Positions 51,413 to 59,778 of a stretch of DNA of 64,000 nt are shown in pieces. Source of the stretch: Oleispira sp036960605 (GTDB taxonomy: Bacteria > Pseudomonadota > Gammaproteobacteria > Pseudomonadales > Oceanobacteraceae); contig JBALXI010000022.1 in NCBI GenBank assembly GCA_036960605.1, positions 1 to 64,000 on the forward strand, given 5' to 3'. Under the pieces are notes generated by a model that saw only the letters and a program-made list of their open reading frames with translations, made no database searches and was not told where the DNA came from. The position numbers were made by a program, and so were the translations under genes. Position 1 is the first letter of the stretch. The number at the start of each line of letters is the position of its first letter.

Positions 51413-52762
51413 TCACAGCCGGCTGCGCAGGCGCTGAATTCCATCCTGCACAGAATGGCGTAATTTCTCTTCGTCCAAACCGACGATGTCTCCGTCAACG
51501 ATGACTCGTCGGCCGTTAACAAAACTGTGTTTCACCATCACCGGTTCACCACATAATAACGGCGCTTGTTCTACGCTATGCAGGCCTTGATAACGATAAT
51601 GACTGATGTCATACAGCACGATATCGCAAGCCTTACCGATGGCAATAGTTCCGATATCATCCAGCCCCAACATAGTGGCCGCGTTACTGCTGCCCCAATC
51701 TAGGCACTGCGATAACTCAGTGGCTGATGCCCCATGCACTCCCCGTTGTAGCAACCAAGCTAGGTTGAGTTCCTGAATCATCGAGGCGCTCTCAGCCGAA
51801 GCAGAGCCATCGACACCGACAGTAATACGCATCCCTGCTTGTTGCATTGTCGTGACGGGGGCGATGCCGCTACCCAAACGTAAATTGGAGGTCGGGCAAT
51901 GACTGATACTCGTACCTGTGGCCGCAAGTTTAGCAATATCGGCTGCGTTGGCTTTTACTAGGTGAGCAAACCAAACATCACTCCCTAGCCACTCGACTGA
52001 CTCAGCATACTCTACTGCGGTCATGCCATATTCTTTTTGCGCCTGAATTTCATCGAACCCCACTTCCAGTAAATGGGAGTGCAGCTTTAAATCATGGGCA
52101 CGGGCAAAGCGGGCTAGCTGGCGCAAATCGTCAGGGCTTGAAGAGTGCATTAAACTAGTGGGGGCCACGACCAAACGGCGCATGGCATTACTCCCGGCCT
52201 GGTGATAGCGCTTAAGACTGTATTCCAGCCCAGAGATCATCTGCTCGATACTTTCAGGAACAATACCAGCGCTGGCTAACCCTCGATGACTGCCTACGGT
52301 GGTAGCACCACCACGACATAACAGTAACCGCACACCCAATGTATCGGCAGCGGCCCATAGCGCGTCTTCTAGTTCTGGTGTACTTGCTGCGTGGTAAAGA
52401 TAATGGTGATCACAGCAGGTCGTCGCGCCAGAGCGCAATAACTCTGATAGACCTATCATCGCGGCGTCGTACATTAATTCAGCATCAATATGGGGCCAAA
52501 AACGAAACGGTACACTCGCTAACCACTCCCCTAGCTCAGCATTGAGTCCTGCCGGTACGCCCTTCAGTACAGACTGGGCTAAATGGTGGTGAGTATTGAT
52601 GAGACCCGGGTAGATGACGCAGTCGCGAGCATCGATAAGTTGTTCATCAAACGTGGCAGACAATCTAGTGCCGATTTCTAAGATAGTACCATCGACAATA
52701 CGCAGAGAATCCGCAGAGGGGTGGCCAGCAATAGCACGAGCATTTTGTATAACATAGTTCAT
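51413..52762 (-). CDS. 8-oxoguanine deaminase-type amidohydrolase (TrzN/ATZ family)
   Basis: 449 residues. Metal ligands of the amidohydrolase fold are visible: HHH at 58-60 (INTHHHLAQ), LHSHLLEVGFDE, SHCPTSNLRLG and GVDGSASAES. The closest memory match is the 8-oxoguanine/guanine-type deaminase branch (SVLKGVPAGLNAELGEWLASV and GATTCCDHHYLYH). It would deaminate an oxidised or plain purine, for example 8-oxoguanine to urate or guanine to xanthine. A leader RNA of the putative xanthine/urate type precedes it, which supports a purine role. GGAG nine bases upstream sets the start. Confidence 0.88.
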   Translation of the reverse strand: MNYVIQNARAIAGHPSADSLRIVDGTILEIGTRLSATFDEQLIDARDCVIYPGLINTHHHLAQSVLKGVPAGLNAELGEWLASVPFRFWPHIDAELMYDAAMIGLSELLRSGATTCCDHHYLYHAASTPELEDALWAAADTLGVRLLLCRGGATTVGSHRGLASAGIVPESIEQMISGLEYSLKRYHQAGSNAMRRLVVAPTSLMHSSSPDDLRQLARFARAHDLKLHSHLLEVGFDEIQAQKEYGMTAVEYAESVEWLGSDVWFAHLVKANAADIAKLAATGTSISHCPTSNLRLGSGIAPVTTMQQAGMRITVGVDGSASAESASMIQELNLAWLLQRGVHGASATELSQCLDWGSSNAATMLGLDDIGTIAIGKACDIVLYDISHYRYQGLHSVEQAPLLCGEPVMVKHSFVNGRRVIVDGDIVGLDEEKLRHSVQDGIQRLRSRL

Positions 52763-52815
52763 TTAGAGTACTCCGAAGCATCAGCGCCGCACTGCTATTA
52801 CAGTCCAGCGGAACA

Positions 52816-52871
52816 TGAGCAATGCCCTGAGGACACGTTAAATAACGTAAACCCCTGACCGCTTCTACTCA
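52816..52871 (-). ncRNA. Putative NMT1-motif (xanthine/urate) riboswitch, copy 1
   Basis: On the minus strand: P1 TGAG/CTCA encloses the invariant strands TAGAAGCGG (left) and GCATTG (right), with an inner stem CAGG...CCTCAG and a variable loop. It lies 53 bases upstream of the amidohydrolase start. The same two strands occur in two more copies in this window, each before a purine-related gene, which is strong internal evidence of a shared regulatory RNA. The assignment to the NMT1 motif, reported to bind xanthine and uric acid, is from memory of its consensus. Confidence 0.8.
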
Positions 52872-53082
52872 GCGAGCGGGCATTATGGCAGTAAAACGTC
52901 GGTAAATTCCAGCAACGTAAACAAGAATATCTAAGAAAAAAATGAACCTTATTTTTTATGCACCATAGGAAAACACAAAAATATAACGCTGCACTTATTT
53001 GTGACAAAACAACCTATTTCCAGTTCACTAAAACCGTTAACAAGCGAGTAATAGCAAGACTTTTCACAAGTTGGCACAGCTG
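52872..53082. other. Divergent intergenic stretch between two riboswitch leaders
   Basis: This is the centre of the 552-base gene-free interval 52763-53314. I see no convincing coding sequence in it. It must hold the promoter of the leftward amidohydrolase transcript, but no good -35/-10 pair stands out on that strand. It contains A/T-rich tracts (around 52925-52960). The rest of the interval is taken by the two leaders and by about 120 bases of leader after copy 2. Confidence 0.6.
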
Positions 53083-53110
53083 TTGCTATTTCTATTTCGC
53101 ACCATACAAT
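53083..53110 (+). promoter_or_regulatory. Candidate promoter of the importer transcript
   Basis: -35 TTGCTA (53083-53088) and -10 TACAAT (53105-53110) with 16-base spacing. Transcription from here would begin about 25 bases before the riboswitch. Just downstream, GTCGTTTGCA (53113-53122) can pair with TGCAACGAC (53129-53137), forming a stem before the riboswitch. Confidence 0.5.
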
Positions 53111-53141
53111 CCGTCGTTTGCATATGTTTGCAACGACACAT

Positions 53142-53193
53142 TGAGTAGAAGCGGCCAGGTATTTCTATAACAGAATTACCCGGGCATTGCTCA
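53142..53193 (+). ncRNA. Putative NMT1-motif (xanthine/urate) riboswitch, copy 2
   Basis: P1 TGAG (53142-53145)/CTCA (53190-53193), extendable by CATT/AATG outside a small bulge. Conserved strands TAGAAGCGG (53146-53154) and GCATTG (53184-53189) surround an inner stem CCaGGT/ACCcGG. It is followed by about 120 bases of leader before the NMT1/THI5-type binding-protein gene, the gene class for which this RNA motif was named. Confidence 0.83.
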
Positions 53194-53314
53194 CGAATGA
53201 TCCATTCAGCGATAGCGAGTGGGCCTACGTGACGATGTATTTTACCGCCACTTAGCCACCGCCTAGAAAAACCCGCTGAAGCGATCGTTCTCAACCCTGC
53301 AATGGAGAGAAACG

Positions 53315-54328
53315 ATGACATTTAGAAAACTGTTAACAAAAACCCTCGTCTGCTCAAGTCTGACCCTTAGCTGTATTAGCCCAAGTTTCGCTGCTGGCGA
53401 TGCCCTGGAAAAAGTGACCTTTCAGCTTGATTGGCTGCCCGGCGGGAACAAGGCCCCAGTCTATGTCGGCCAACAACTGGGTTACTTTCGTGACGTCGGC
53501 TTAGAAGTCGACATTTCACCTGGGCGCGGCTCTACCGATGCCATTACTAAACTGGCTACCGGCACGTCCGATATTGGGATGGCCGACATATCCGCCCTAA
53601 TGGCAGCCAAGGCAAAATCCGCTGTGCCCGTTGTCGCGATCATGTCTATATTTTCCCAGGCCCCTCATGTCTTCTTTACCCTAAAAAGCAGCGGTATCGA
53701 CAGCGTCGACGATGTTAAAGGCAAAACCATCGCCACCTCGCCGTTCACCTCCTCTAACGTATTCCTGCCATTGCTACTGGCTAAGTACCAGCTTGATGAA
53801 GGTGATATCACACTGCTCAAGGCCGACGCCGCCGCTCTCGCGCCCATGCTCATCACCGGCCGCAGTGATGTGATTATCGCTTGGCTGAGCGACGTTCAAA
53901 AATACCAAGCTATGGCCAAGAAAGTCGGTAAAGAACTTAATGTCATCCCTTGGCACGACGCGGGTCTCAAAATGTATTCCACTGCCCTAGTCGCCAGTGA
54001 GCGCTTTTTGAATGAACGTCCGGCGACTGCAAAACGTTTTACCGCAGCCTTCAAAAAAGCACTTGAATACACCTGGGCACACCCAGAGAAAGCCGCTGCC
54101 ATGCTGAATAAAGCCGTGCCCGAAGTGAATAGCCGCATCGCCGCCGACAGCATCACGTCACTCACCCCACTGATCTATAACGAATCTAGTCATACTCATG
54201 GTTTGGGTATTTTCGCCGCCGATCGCTTGGAGGATACCTGGAACAGCGTCGCCACTGCCCAACAGCTCGACCACAAGAGTCTGCAAGCCGAATCCGCCAT
54301 CAGCCGCGACTTTTTACCGGAGCAATGA
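53315..54328 (+). CDS. NMT1/THI5-type ABC transporter substrate-binding protein
   Basis: 337 residues with a signal peptide (about 1-28, SPSFAAG). The NMT1/THI5 fold appears as VTFQLDWLPGGNKAPVYVGQQLGYF, VDISPGRGSTDAITKLATGTSDIGMADISALM and GKTIATSPFTSSNVFLP. The set binds small N-heterocycles, including pyrimidine precursors; the riboswitch context here points to a purine such as xanthine or urate. GGAGAG at -12 to -7 marks the start. The coding sequence uses GCC, CTG and similar codons more than flanking genes do. Confidence 0.92.
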   Translation: MTFRKLLTKTLVCSSLTLSCISPSFAAGDALEKVTFQLDWLPGGNKAPVYVGQQLGYFRDVGLEVDISPGRGSTDAITKLATGTSDIGMADISALMAAKAKSAVPVVAIMSIFSQAPHVFFTLKSSGIDSVDDVKGKTIATSPFTSSNVFLPLLLAKYQLDEGDITLLKADAAALAPMLITGRSDVIIAWLSDVQKYQAMAKKVGKELNVIPWHDAGLKMYSTALVASERFLNERPATAKRFTAAFKKALEYTWAHPEKAAAMLNKAVPEVNSRIAADSITSLTPLIYNESSHTHGLGIFAADRLEDTWNSVATAQQLDHKSLQAESAISRDFLPEQ

Positions 54329-54329
54329 G

Positions 54330-55097
54330 ATGACAGTTCACGTCGAATTTAACAATATTAGCCACAGCTATATCACTGACAGCGGTGAGCCGCTGCAGGT
54401 ACTGGACGATGTCAGTTTCTCTATCGATAAAGGCGAATTCGTTGCCGTATTAGGCCCCTCTGGTTGCGGGAAATCGACCTTGCTACGACTGCTGACAGGT
54501 CTATTCCAACCGACAATCGGCGAGGTCTCTATTTACGGCAATACCGTCATCGAGCCTCAAGACGGTATTGGCATCGTCTTTCAAAAGCCGACGCTACTGC
54601 CCTGGCTCAACGTGGTGGATAATGTTCTGTTTCCTATTCGGCACAAACATGGCTGGGTTTCTCGAGAGTCACGCGAGCAAGCATTAGCACTATTAAAAAT
54701 GGCGGGACTGGAGGATTTCTCCAAGCATATGCCTGATCAATTGTCTGGGGGTATGCAACAGCGGGTCGGCATCGTACGTGCGTTATTGTTGGAACCGGAA
54801 ATTCTGATTATGGATGAACCCTTCAGCGCACTGGATGCATTGAGTCGTGAAGAGATGGGCTTTGAACTGTTATCGCTATGGCATAAAAAACCCAAGACGG
54901 TGCTGTTTATTACCCACTCAATTTCGGAAGCGGTATTGCTGGCAGATAAGGTTTTGGTACTCAGCTCGCGACCCGCGCGTATTGCCGAAACCATCACCAT
55001 CGATATGCCCCGACCGCGCAATACCGAGAGTATTCACCACCCAAACTTTAACCAATATACCCAGGCCATACGCGAGCTGATTTACCAGCCCGCCTGA
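54330..55097 (+). CDS. ABC transporter ATPase (NitT/TauT family)
   Basis: 255 residues from the ATG at 54330, one base after the binding-protein stop; the longer upstream frame overlaps that gene and is spurious. Walker A GPSGCGKST (42-50), Q-loop VFQKPTLLPWLNV, signature LSGGMQQ from L138, Walker B ILIMDEP (D162, E163), then FITHS with the switch His. It energises import with the permease at 55104. Confidence 0.95.
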   Translation: MTVHVEFNNISHSYITDSGEPLQVLDDVSFSIDKGEFVAVLGPSGCGKSTLLRLLTGLFQPTIGEVSIYGNTVIEPQDGIGIVFQKPTLLPWLNVVDNVLFPIRHKHGWVSRESREQALALLKMAGLEDFSKHMPDQLSGGMQQRVGIVRALLLEPEILIMDEPFSALDALSREEMGFELLSLWHKKPKTVLFITHSISEAVLLADKVLVLSSRPARIAETITIDMPRPRNTESIHHPNFNQYTQAIRELIYQPA

Positions 55098-55103
55098 ATA
55101 CTG

Positions 55104-55889
55104 ATGAGAAATATTATGACAACGTTATTCTGGCTGCGACTGCGGCAGAAAATAATGCCGGTTTTGTGCCTGCTGATGCTGCTGCCATTATGGGAGCTAA
55201 TTTGCTGGGGCTTTGCCATTCCCGATTTTGTATTGCCCTCCCCTTCGGCGATTGGCAAAGCCTTCGTCAACGTTTCTGCCGAACGTTGGTTAGGCCATCT
55301 CAGTGCTACTCTCAGTATTGCCATATCGGGGTTTCTGCTATCACTGATCATCAGTATTCCACTGGCTATGCTGATGGTGCGATTCGAATTTTTTTCGAAG
55401 ACTCTGTACCCGCTATTGATTGTTATTCAATCCACTCCGGTGATTGCAATTGCACCGATGTTGATCGTGATGTTTGGCGCGGGCTTCGCACCACGTCTGA
55501 CGATTACGACGCTCATCACCTTCTTTCCACTGGTAATTTCGGCGACTACGGGTATGCGGAGTACTCCGCCAGAATTGATAGAGCTGTCGAAATCACTGAA
55601 GGCACCGCGCTATAAAGAAATCCTACAGATTCGTTTACCCTATGCGGTACCCCATATTTTTAACGGTATGAAAATAGCGATCACACTGTCGATCATTGGC
55701 GCGGTGGTCGCAGAATTTGTCTCGGCGGAACGCGGCCTAGGTTACTTCGTGCAATTTTCGATGTCTTTTTTTGAAATCCCACAAGCCTTTGCTGCCCTCA
55801 TCTTTTTATCGCTCACGAGCCTAGTACTATTTCGCGCCATCAGCCTGCTGCAGAGTTGGCTGTTTGCCTGGAGCTTACCCAAGACTTAA
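55104..55889 (+). CDS. ABC transporter permease (NitT/TauT family)
   Basis: 261 residues with about six helices. The binding-protein-dependent transport motif appears as ATTGMRSTPPELIELSKSLKAPRYKEILQIRLPYAVPHIFNGMKIA (EAA-like loop, about 150-195). An ATG four codons in (55116) is an alternative start. It completes the three-gene importer. Six bases separate it from the ATPase gene. Confidence 0.93.
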   Translation: MRNIMTTLFWLRLRQKIMPVLCLLMLLPLWELICWGFAIPDFVLPSPSAIGKAFVNVSAERWLGHLSATLSIAISGFLLSLIISIPLAMLMVRFEFFSKTLYPLLIVIQSTPVIAIAPMLIVMFGAGFAPRLTITTLITFFPLVISATTGMRSTPPELIELSKSLKAPRYKEILQIRLPYAVPHIFNGMKIAITLSIIGAVVAEFVSAERGLGYFVQFSMSFFEIPQAFAALIFLSLTSLVLFRAISLLQSWLFAWSLPKT

Positions 55890-55912
55890 CATTTAACCTT
55901 TTACCACCCATA

Positions 55913-55955
55913 GGAGTAGAAGCGGCAGGTCCAAGCTTGGACCAGGCATTGCTCC
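55913..55955 (+). ncRNA. Putative NMT1-motif (xanthine/urate) riboswitch, copy 3
   Basis: P1 GGAG (55913-55916)/CTCC (55952-55955), TAGAAGCGG (55917-55925), a perfect inner stem GGTCC...GGACC, and GCATTG (55946-55951). It is the most compact copy. It lies between the permease and the oxygenase gene, 24 bases after the permease stop. The Shine-Dalgarno AGGAG of the oxygenase (55977-55981) could pair with the same CTCC that closes P1, and a small stem AACAA/TTGTT lies in between, so control of translation is likely. Confidence 0.83.
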
Positions 55956-55986
55956 CTGATACAACAAACGTTGTTTAGGAGAACAC

Positions 55987-57000
55987 ATGACTACCCCAAA
56001 AACGGATAGTAATTACCAGCTCGACGAGCTTAATTTCGAAACGACTCTCGGCGCCTATGGTGATGAGATCGATGCCGAAATTCCACTGATTGACGTTTCC
56101 GATTTTGATCTGCGCCGGGATGAAATTCGAGATCAGCTATGGACTGCCGCTATTGAGGTTGGCTTTTTTCAGCTTAAAAACCATAGCATTCCACAGCCAA
56201 AGATCGACAATGCTTTTGAATGCTCGCAAGCATTTTTTCAACAGCCGCTCAATGTTAAGCAGCAATACCCACTTAAATCTAAGCTCAACGCGGGCTGGGA
56301 ATATAAGGCCCAGGTACGTCCATCCACAGGTACCGCCGATGAGAAGGAGTCCTACCAAATTAGCCTACCCCATATGGAAGGACTCTGGCCTGAGCAGACG
56401 CAGCCAGAATTCAAACCGACTATGCTGGACTTTGAGTGGCAGTGTTGGCAACTGGGTATGAAGGTACTGTCCTGCTTTGCCGAGAAACTGGGTTTCGAGC
56501 ATGATTTTTTTACCCGTGCCCACGATCGCACACAGGCAGATTACCAAAATACTCTACGACTTCTGCACTATCTACCGATAAAAGAGGACGCTGCACTGGA
56601 CCAAAATAGCTGGCGCGCGGGTGCCCATACTGACTTTGACTGCCTGACAATGGTATTCCAAAAAGAAGGGCAAGGTGGCCTGCAGGCCTGCGCGGGTAAA
56701 GACGCTCGCAACGGAGTTCTGCAATGGGCTGACGTGAAACCGATTGCCGGCGTTATCACATGCAATATCGGCGACATGTTAATGCGCTGGAGCGACGATC
56801 AGTTGAAGTCTACTTTGCACCGGGTCTGTATGCCAAAACCAGACGAGCCCAAAAAGTCTCGTTACTCACTGGCTTATTTCTGCCAAGCCAACAAGTCCGC
56901 CATTATTCAGGGACCTGAGAAACGTTATGATCCGATCTCTGCGGAGGATTATTTACGCCTGCGCATTGAGGCGAATTTTTCAAAAGGGCCGACCGACTAG
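55987..57000 (+). CDS. 2-oxoglutarate/Fe(II)-dependent oxygenase (isopenicillin N synthase-like)
   Basis: 337 residues. N-terminal DIOX_N segment (EIPLIDVSDFDL, AAIEVGFFQLKNHSIP), then the 2OG-Fe(II) core with the metal triad H214 and D216 (GAHTDFDCLTMV) and H278 (STLHRV), and R292-x-S294 for 2-oxoglutarate. Relatives hydroxylate or cyclise small molecules. A putative xanthine/urate riboswitch before it and the importer next to it suggest an oxidised purine or its breakdown product as substrate, though fungal XanA-type xanthine hydroxylase is a different branch. AGGAG is six bases upstream of the ATG. Confidence 0.9.
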   Translation: MTTPKTDSNYQLDELNFETTLGAYGDEIDAEIPLIDVSDFDLRRDEIRDQLWTAAIEVGFFQLKNHSIPQPKIDNAFECSQAFFQQPLNVKQQYPLKSKLNAGWEYKAQVRPSTGTADEKESYQISLPHMEGLWPEQTQPEFKPTMLDFEWQCWQLGMKVLSCFAEKLGFEHDFFTRAHDRTQADYQNTLRLLHYLPIKEDAALDQNSWRAGAHTDFDCLTMVFQKEGQGGLQACAGKDARNGVLQWADVKPIAGVITCNIGDMLMRWSDDQLKSTLHRVCMPKPDEPKKSRYSLAYFCQANKSAIIQGPEKRYDPISAEDYLRLRIEANFSKGPTD

Positions 57001-57074
57001 TATGTCAGTAAGCTCGATAAACAGAGATGTTGAGAAGGCGATACTGTTGATGGTTAGCGGGGACATGTAAAAGT

Positions 57075-57111
57075 ATATTCAACAATGCTGCGTCGTCGCA
57101 TCGTTGAATAT
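57075..57111 (+). other. Long stem-loop after the oxygenase gene
   Basis: Outer 9-bp stem ATATTCAAC/GTTGAATAT, small interior loop, then ATG/CAT and TGCG/CGCA around a TCGT loop. It directly precedes a separate terminator hairpin. Possibly an RNA-stabilising or processing structure. Confidence 0.6.
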
Positions 57112-57112
57112 T

Positions 57113-57145
57113 AAAAGGCGAATCTCATTTGAGGTTCGCTTTTTT
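57113..57145 (+). terminator. Rho-independent terminator of the purine operon
   Basis: GCGAA-t-CTC pairs with GAG-g-TTCGC (57118-57139) and is followed by six Ts; AAAAG on the left makes it partly bidirectional. It ends the rightward 53315-57000 transcript before the convergent dehydrogenase gene. Confidence 0.85.
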
Positions 57146-57209
57146 GTCAGAGGGCTAATGACTGAGCCCACAACTTTCATCACCTAAATTTTCCTACCTG
57201 CAGGTTCGA

Positions 57210-57956
57210 CTAAAAAATTTTCGCAACCACAGACTCAGGTAACTTAGGCATGACACTGCGCAAAATAGCCCAAGGCCAGCTTGGCACGACAATATCAGAC
57301 TTGCCTTTTTCAATCGCGTTCGCCATCGTTCTCGCCGCTTTATCAGCATCGATTACAAAAGGAAATTTATCGATATTGTCATCAATTTCTGTGCGAATAA
57401 AACCTGGGTGAATCACCGTTACTTTAATATCTTTTTTACGATATAACTCAGTACCCACAGCTTGCAGATAATTAGTTAATGCGGCTTTTGAAGCCGAATA
57501 CGCCGCACTACCAGGAATACCTCTAAACGCAGAGAAAGAAGACATCCCGACTATTTGACCAAAACCTTGCTCGCGGAAAATAGCCACGGCGGCGTCAACC
57601 GTCGCGATCGCACCAAAAAGATTGGTTTGTAATATGCTTTTATCAATCGAAAGATCACCACTGCCGGTACGACGAACACCGGTAATGCCCGCATTAGCGA
57701 TCACGATATCAAGATTACCCAGGCTGGATTTAATTTCGCTCAATACCGTAGGCACAGTTTCTAAATCATTCACATCCAAGGCTGAAGTAATGACCTTAAT
57801 ATTGCTGAATTTTTCAGATAATGTATTTTTAAGAGATTCCAATTTTTCAATGCGACGTGCACATAACGCAATATTATAGCCACGACTAGCAAACTCATGG
57901 GCTAAGGCTGCTCCGATACCGGAAGAAGCTCCTGTAATTACTACACTCTTTGTCAT
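57210..57956 (-). CDS. Short-chain dehydrogenase/reductase (SDR)
   Basis: 248 residues from the ATG at 57956. Rossmann motif VVITGASSGIGAALA (about 4-18), NAG at about 85 (VIANAGITG), catalytic S/Y/K as MSSFSAFRGIPGSAAYSASKAAL (Y-x-x-x-K), then IHPGFIRTEI. It is a classical NAD(P)-dependent oxidoreductase; substrate unknown. It is monocistronic and convergent with the purine operon. Confidence 0.92.
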   Translation of the reverse strand: MTKSVVITGASSGIGAALAHEFASRGYNIALCARRIEKLESLKNTLSEKFSNIKVITSALDVNDLETVPTVLSEIKSSLGNLDIVIANAGITGVRRTGSGDLSIDKSILQTNLFGAIATVDAAVAIFREQGFGQIVGMSSFSAFRGIPGSAAYSASKAALTNYLQAVGTELYRKKDIKVTVIHPGFIRTEIDDNIDKFPFVIDADKAARTMANAIEKGKSDIVVPSWPWAILRSVMPKLPESVVAKIF

Positions 57957-58121
57957 GTTGAAAAGTCCCAAATTAATAGATGATCTATTTTTATTTATCG
58001 TTATAAGTATTGAATTTATCTTCGGTGATCATACTTATGATGTAAAGAGACGAATTAGCCAATTACAAGGCTGATACTGTCACTATCAACCTTCACAGAA
58101 CTTGGTAAACCTTCCTAGATT

Positions 58122-59597
58122 TTAGTCTGCGTTGACGGCGCGCCCTTCAGCCCAGCCTCTTAGCCCTTCCATGCGTTCTGACATCGTTACTGATAGCGGC
58201 TGCGTTCGTTGTATTTCGTTCATAAGAACTTCTGTATCCATATCCTTTGCATTGGCTTCGCTTTTAACCGAGTGCCAAGCAGATACAATGGCTTGCTCTA
58301 ATTCTGCACCCGAAAATCCGTCGCTGATTTCAGCAAGCACGGACAAATCAAATTGCTCGGGTATTAGGCCTCGCTTTTTCAAATGGATTTCTAAAATGGC
58401 TTCGCGTACTTCTACGCTGGGTAAATCGACAAAAAAGATTTCATCAAGGCGCCCCTTTCGCATTAGTTCAGGCGGAAGCACATGAATATTATTGGCCGTT
58501 GCCACAACAAATACTTTTTTGCCATGCTCTGCCATCCAAGTTAATAACGTCCCGAGCAAGCGCTGACTCACGCCACCATCATTGCTATCTTGGCTCACCC
58601 CTTTTTCAATTTCATCGATCCAGACAATACAAGGTGACATCGTTTCTGCAAGCTTAAGTGCTTCACGTAAATTACGTTCCGTTTCACCAAAAAATTTATT
58701 ATAGAGCGCGCCAAAATCTAAGCGCAATAAGGGTAAACCCCAAGACCCCGCTACCGCTTTCGCCGCTAAACTTTTACCACTGCCCTGAACACCAAATAGC
58801 ATCATCCCTTTTGGGCGCATATCATTTTCGGCGGTCAAAAATGCTTCGCGTCGTTGCTCAAGCCATGCCTTCATATTACTGAGACCCGCAACTTCACCAA
58901 AGCGAGCGGTATCTGACTCGAAGCTCATGACACCTTCCATATCCAGTAATTCCATTTTGGCTTTACTGACCTCAGGTATGTCATCTTGAGAAATAGCTCC
59001 ATCATCAACAATGAGCCCTTTAACCAACCGTCGCGCATCTGAAATTGTTAAGCCACGCAGGTTAGCAACAACTTGCTGCAGTGTCTCTGAGTCGGTTTTA
59101 ACTCTGCTGCCACTATTTTTTGCGTACTCTCGAGCTTCTTCTTTCACCATCGATAACAGCTGAGCTTCATCCGGCAACTGTAATTTAAAGTGCACAGAAT
59201 AACGCTGCAGCTCTGCTGGTGCTTCAATTTGGTGACTGAGTAATATGAGTGTTTTTCCATGCTTCTGGTGTTGAATAGCAATGTCTTTTAATAATCGAAC
59301 AACCAGGGGTTCATCCAAAAAAGGATGTAGATCGCAGAATAAAAACATACCACCATGTTCACGTGCTTTGATGTTCTTAAGAGCATCCACTGCTTTACTG
59401 GTACTTTCACCATTAACATCTTCACCAAAACTTAAGCGTCGTAAACCGTCACTAACCGTCCACTGCTGAACGGCCACCCCCCGCTTTATACCGACTCGTG
59501 TCAGCAACTCTAATACCCGAGCTTCTTCGTAAGATTCAATCAATATCAAAGGAATATTACGGTCAAGCATCAGACCTAAGTCGTGTAAATCCTGCAT
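58122..59597 (-). CDS. AAA ATPase, Ycf46-like
   Basis: 491 residues from the ATG at 59597 (AAGG six bases upstream; other in-frame starts lie up to eleven codons earlier). The N-terminal half is a degenerate ATPase-like domain (LILIESYEEARVLELL, HGGMFLFCDLHPFL). The C-terminal half is a full AAA module: Walker A GVQGSGKS (269-276), Walker B CIVWIDEIE (D328, E329), sensor VVATANNIHVLPPELMRKGRLDE with the Arg finger, and a lid. Ycf46-type proteins are linked to inorganic-carbon regulation in cyanobacteria; the role here is unknown. Confidence 0.88.
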   Translation of the reverse strand: MQDLHDLGLMLDRNIPLILIESYEEARVLELLTRVGIKRGVAVQQWTVSDGLRRLSFGEDVNGESTSKAVDALKNIKAREHGGMFLFCDLHPFLDEPLVVRLLKDIAIQHQKHGKTLILLSHQIEAPAELQRYSVHFKLQLPDEAQLLSMVKEEAREYAKNSGSRVKTDSETLQQVVANLRGLTISDARRLVKGLIVDDGAISQDDIPEVSKAKMELLDMEGVMSFESDTARFGEVAGLSNMKAWLEQRREAFLTAENDMRPKGMMLFGVQGSGKSLAAKAVAGSWGLPLLRLDFGALYNKFFGETERNLREALKLAETMSPCIVWIDEIEKGVSQDSNDGGVSQRLLGTLLTWMAEHGKKVFVVATANNIHVLPPELMRKGRLDEIFFVDLPSVEVREAILEIHLKKRGLIPEQFDLSVLAEISDGFSGAELEQAIVSAWHSVKSEANAKDMDTEVLMNEIQRTQPLSVTMSERMEGLRGWAEGRAVNAD

Positions 59598-59778
59598 AAA
59601 CATCCTTATTTTTAAATTGGGCTCGTTCAATTATTCACATTATGGCTGCTACCTTAATGGTTTTAATCTCTTTTGCAAAACAGAGCCATAATTCACCTCT
59701 AGCAGTCCAATACGTAGAGTCCTAATTTGTAAGCGAGTATGTAATAATATCGTTTCCTATTTTAGTTACTAAGCGATT

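Noticed and set aside
51280..51522. N-terminal extension of PurC
   Set aside because: It overlaps the amidohydrolase C-terminus and lacks PurC sequence. The enzyme's fold begins at 51279.
52798..53170. Short open frames on both strands between the deaminase and the importer
   Set aside because: They overlap the structured leaders and have no ribosome sites or protein-like composition.
55931..55945. Palindrome ggtccaagcttggacc as a transcription factor site or insertion scar
   Set aside because: It is fully explained as the inner stem of riboswitch copy 3; the other copies have different sequences but the same pairing.
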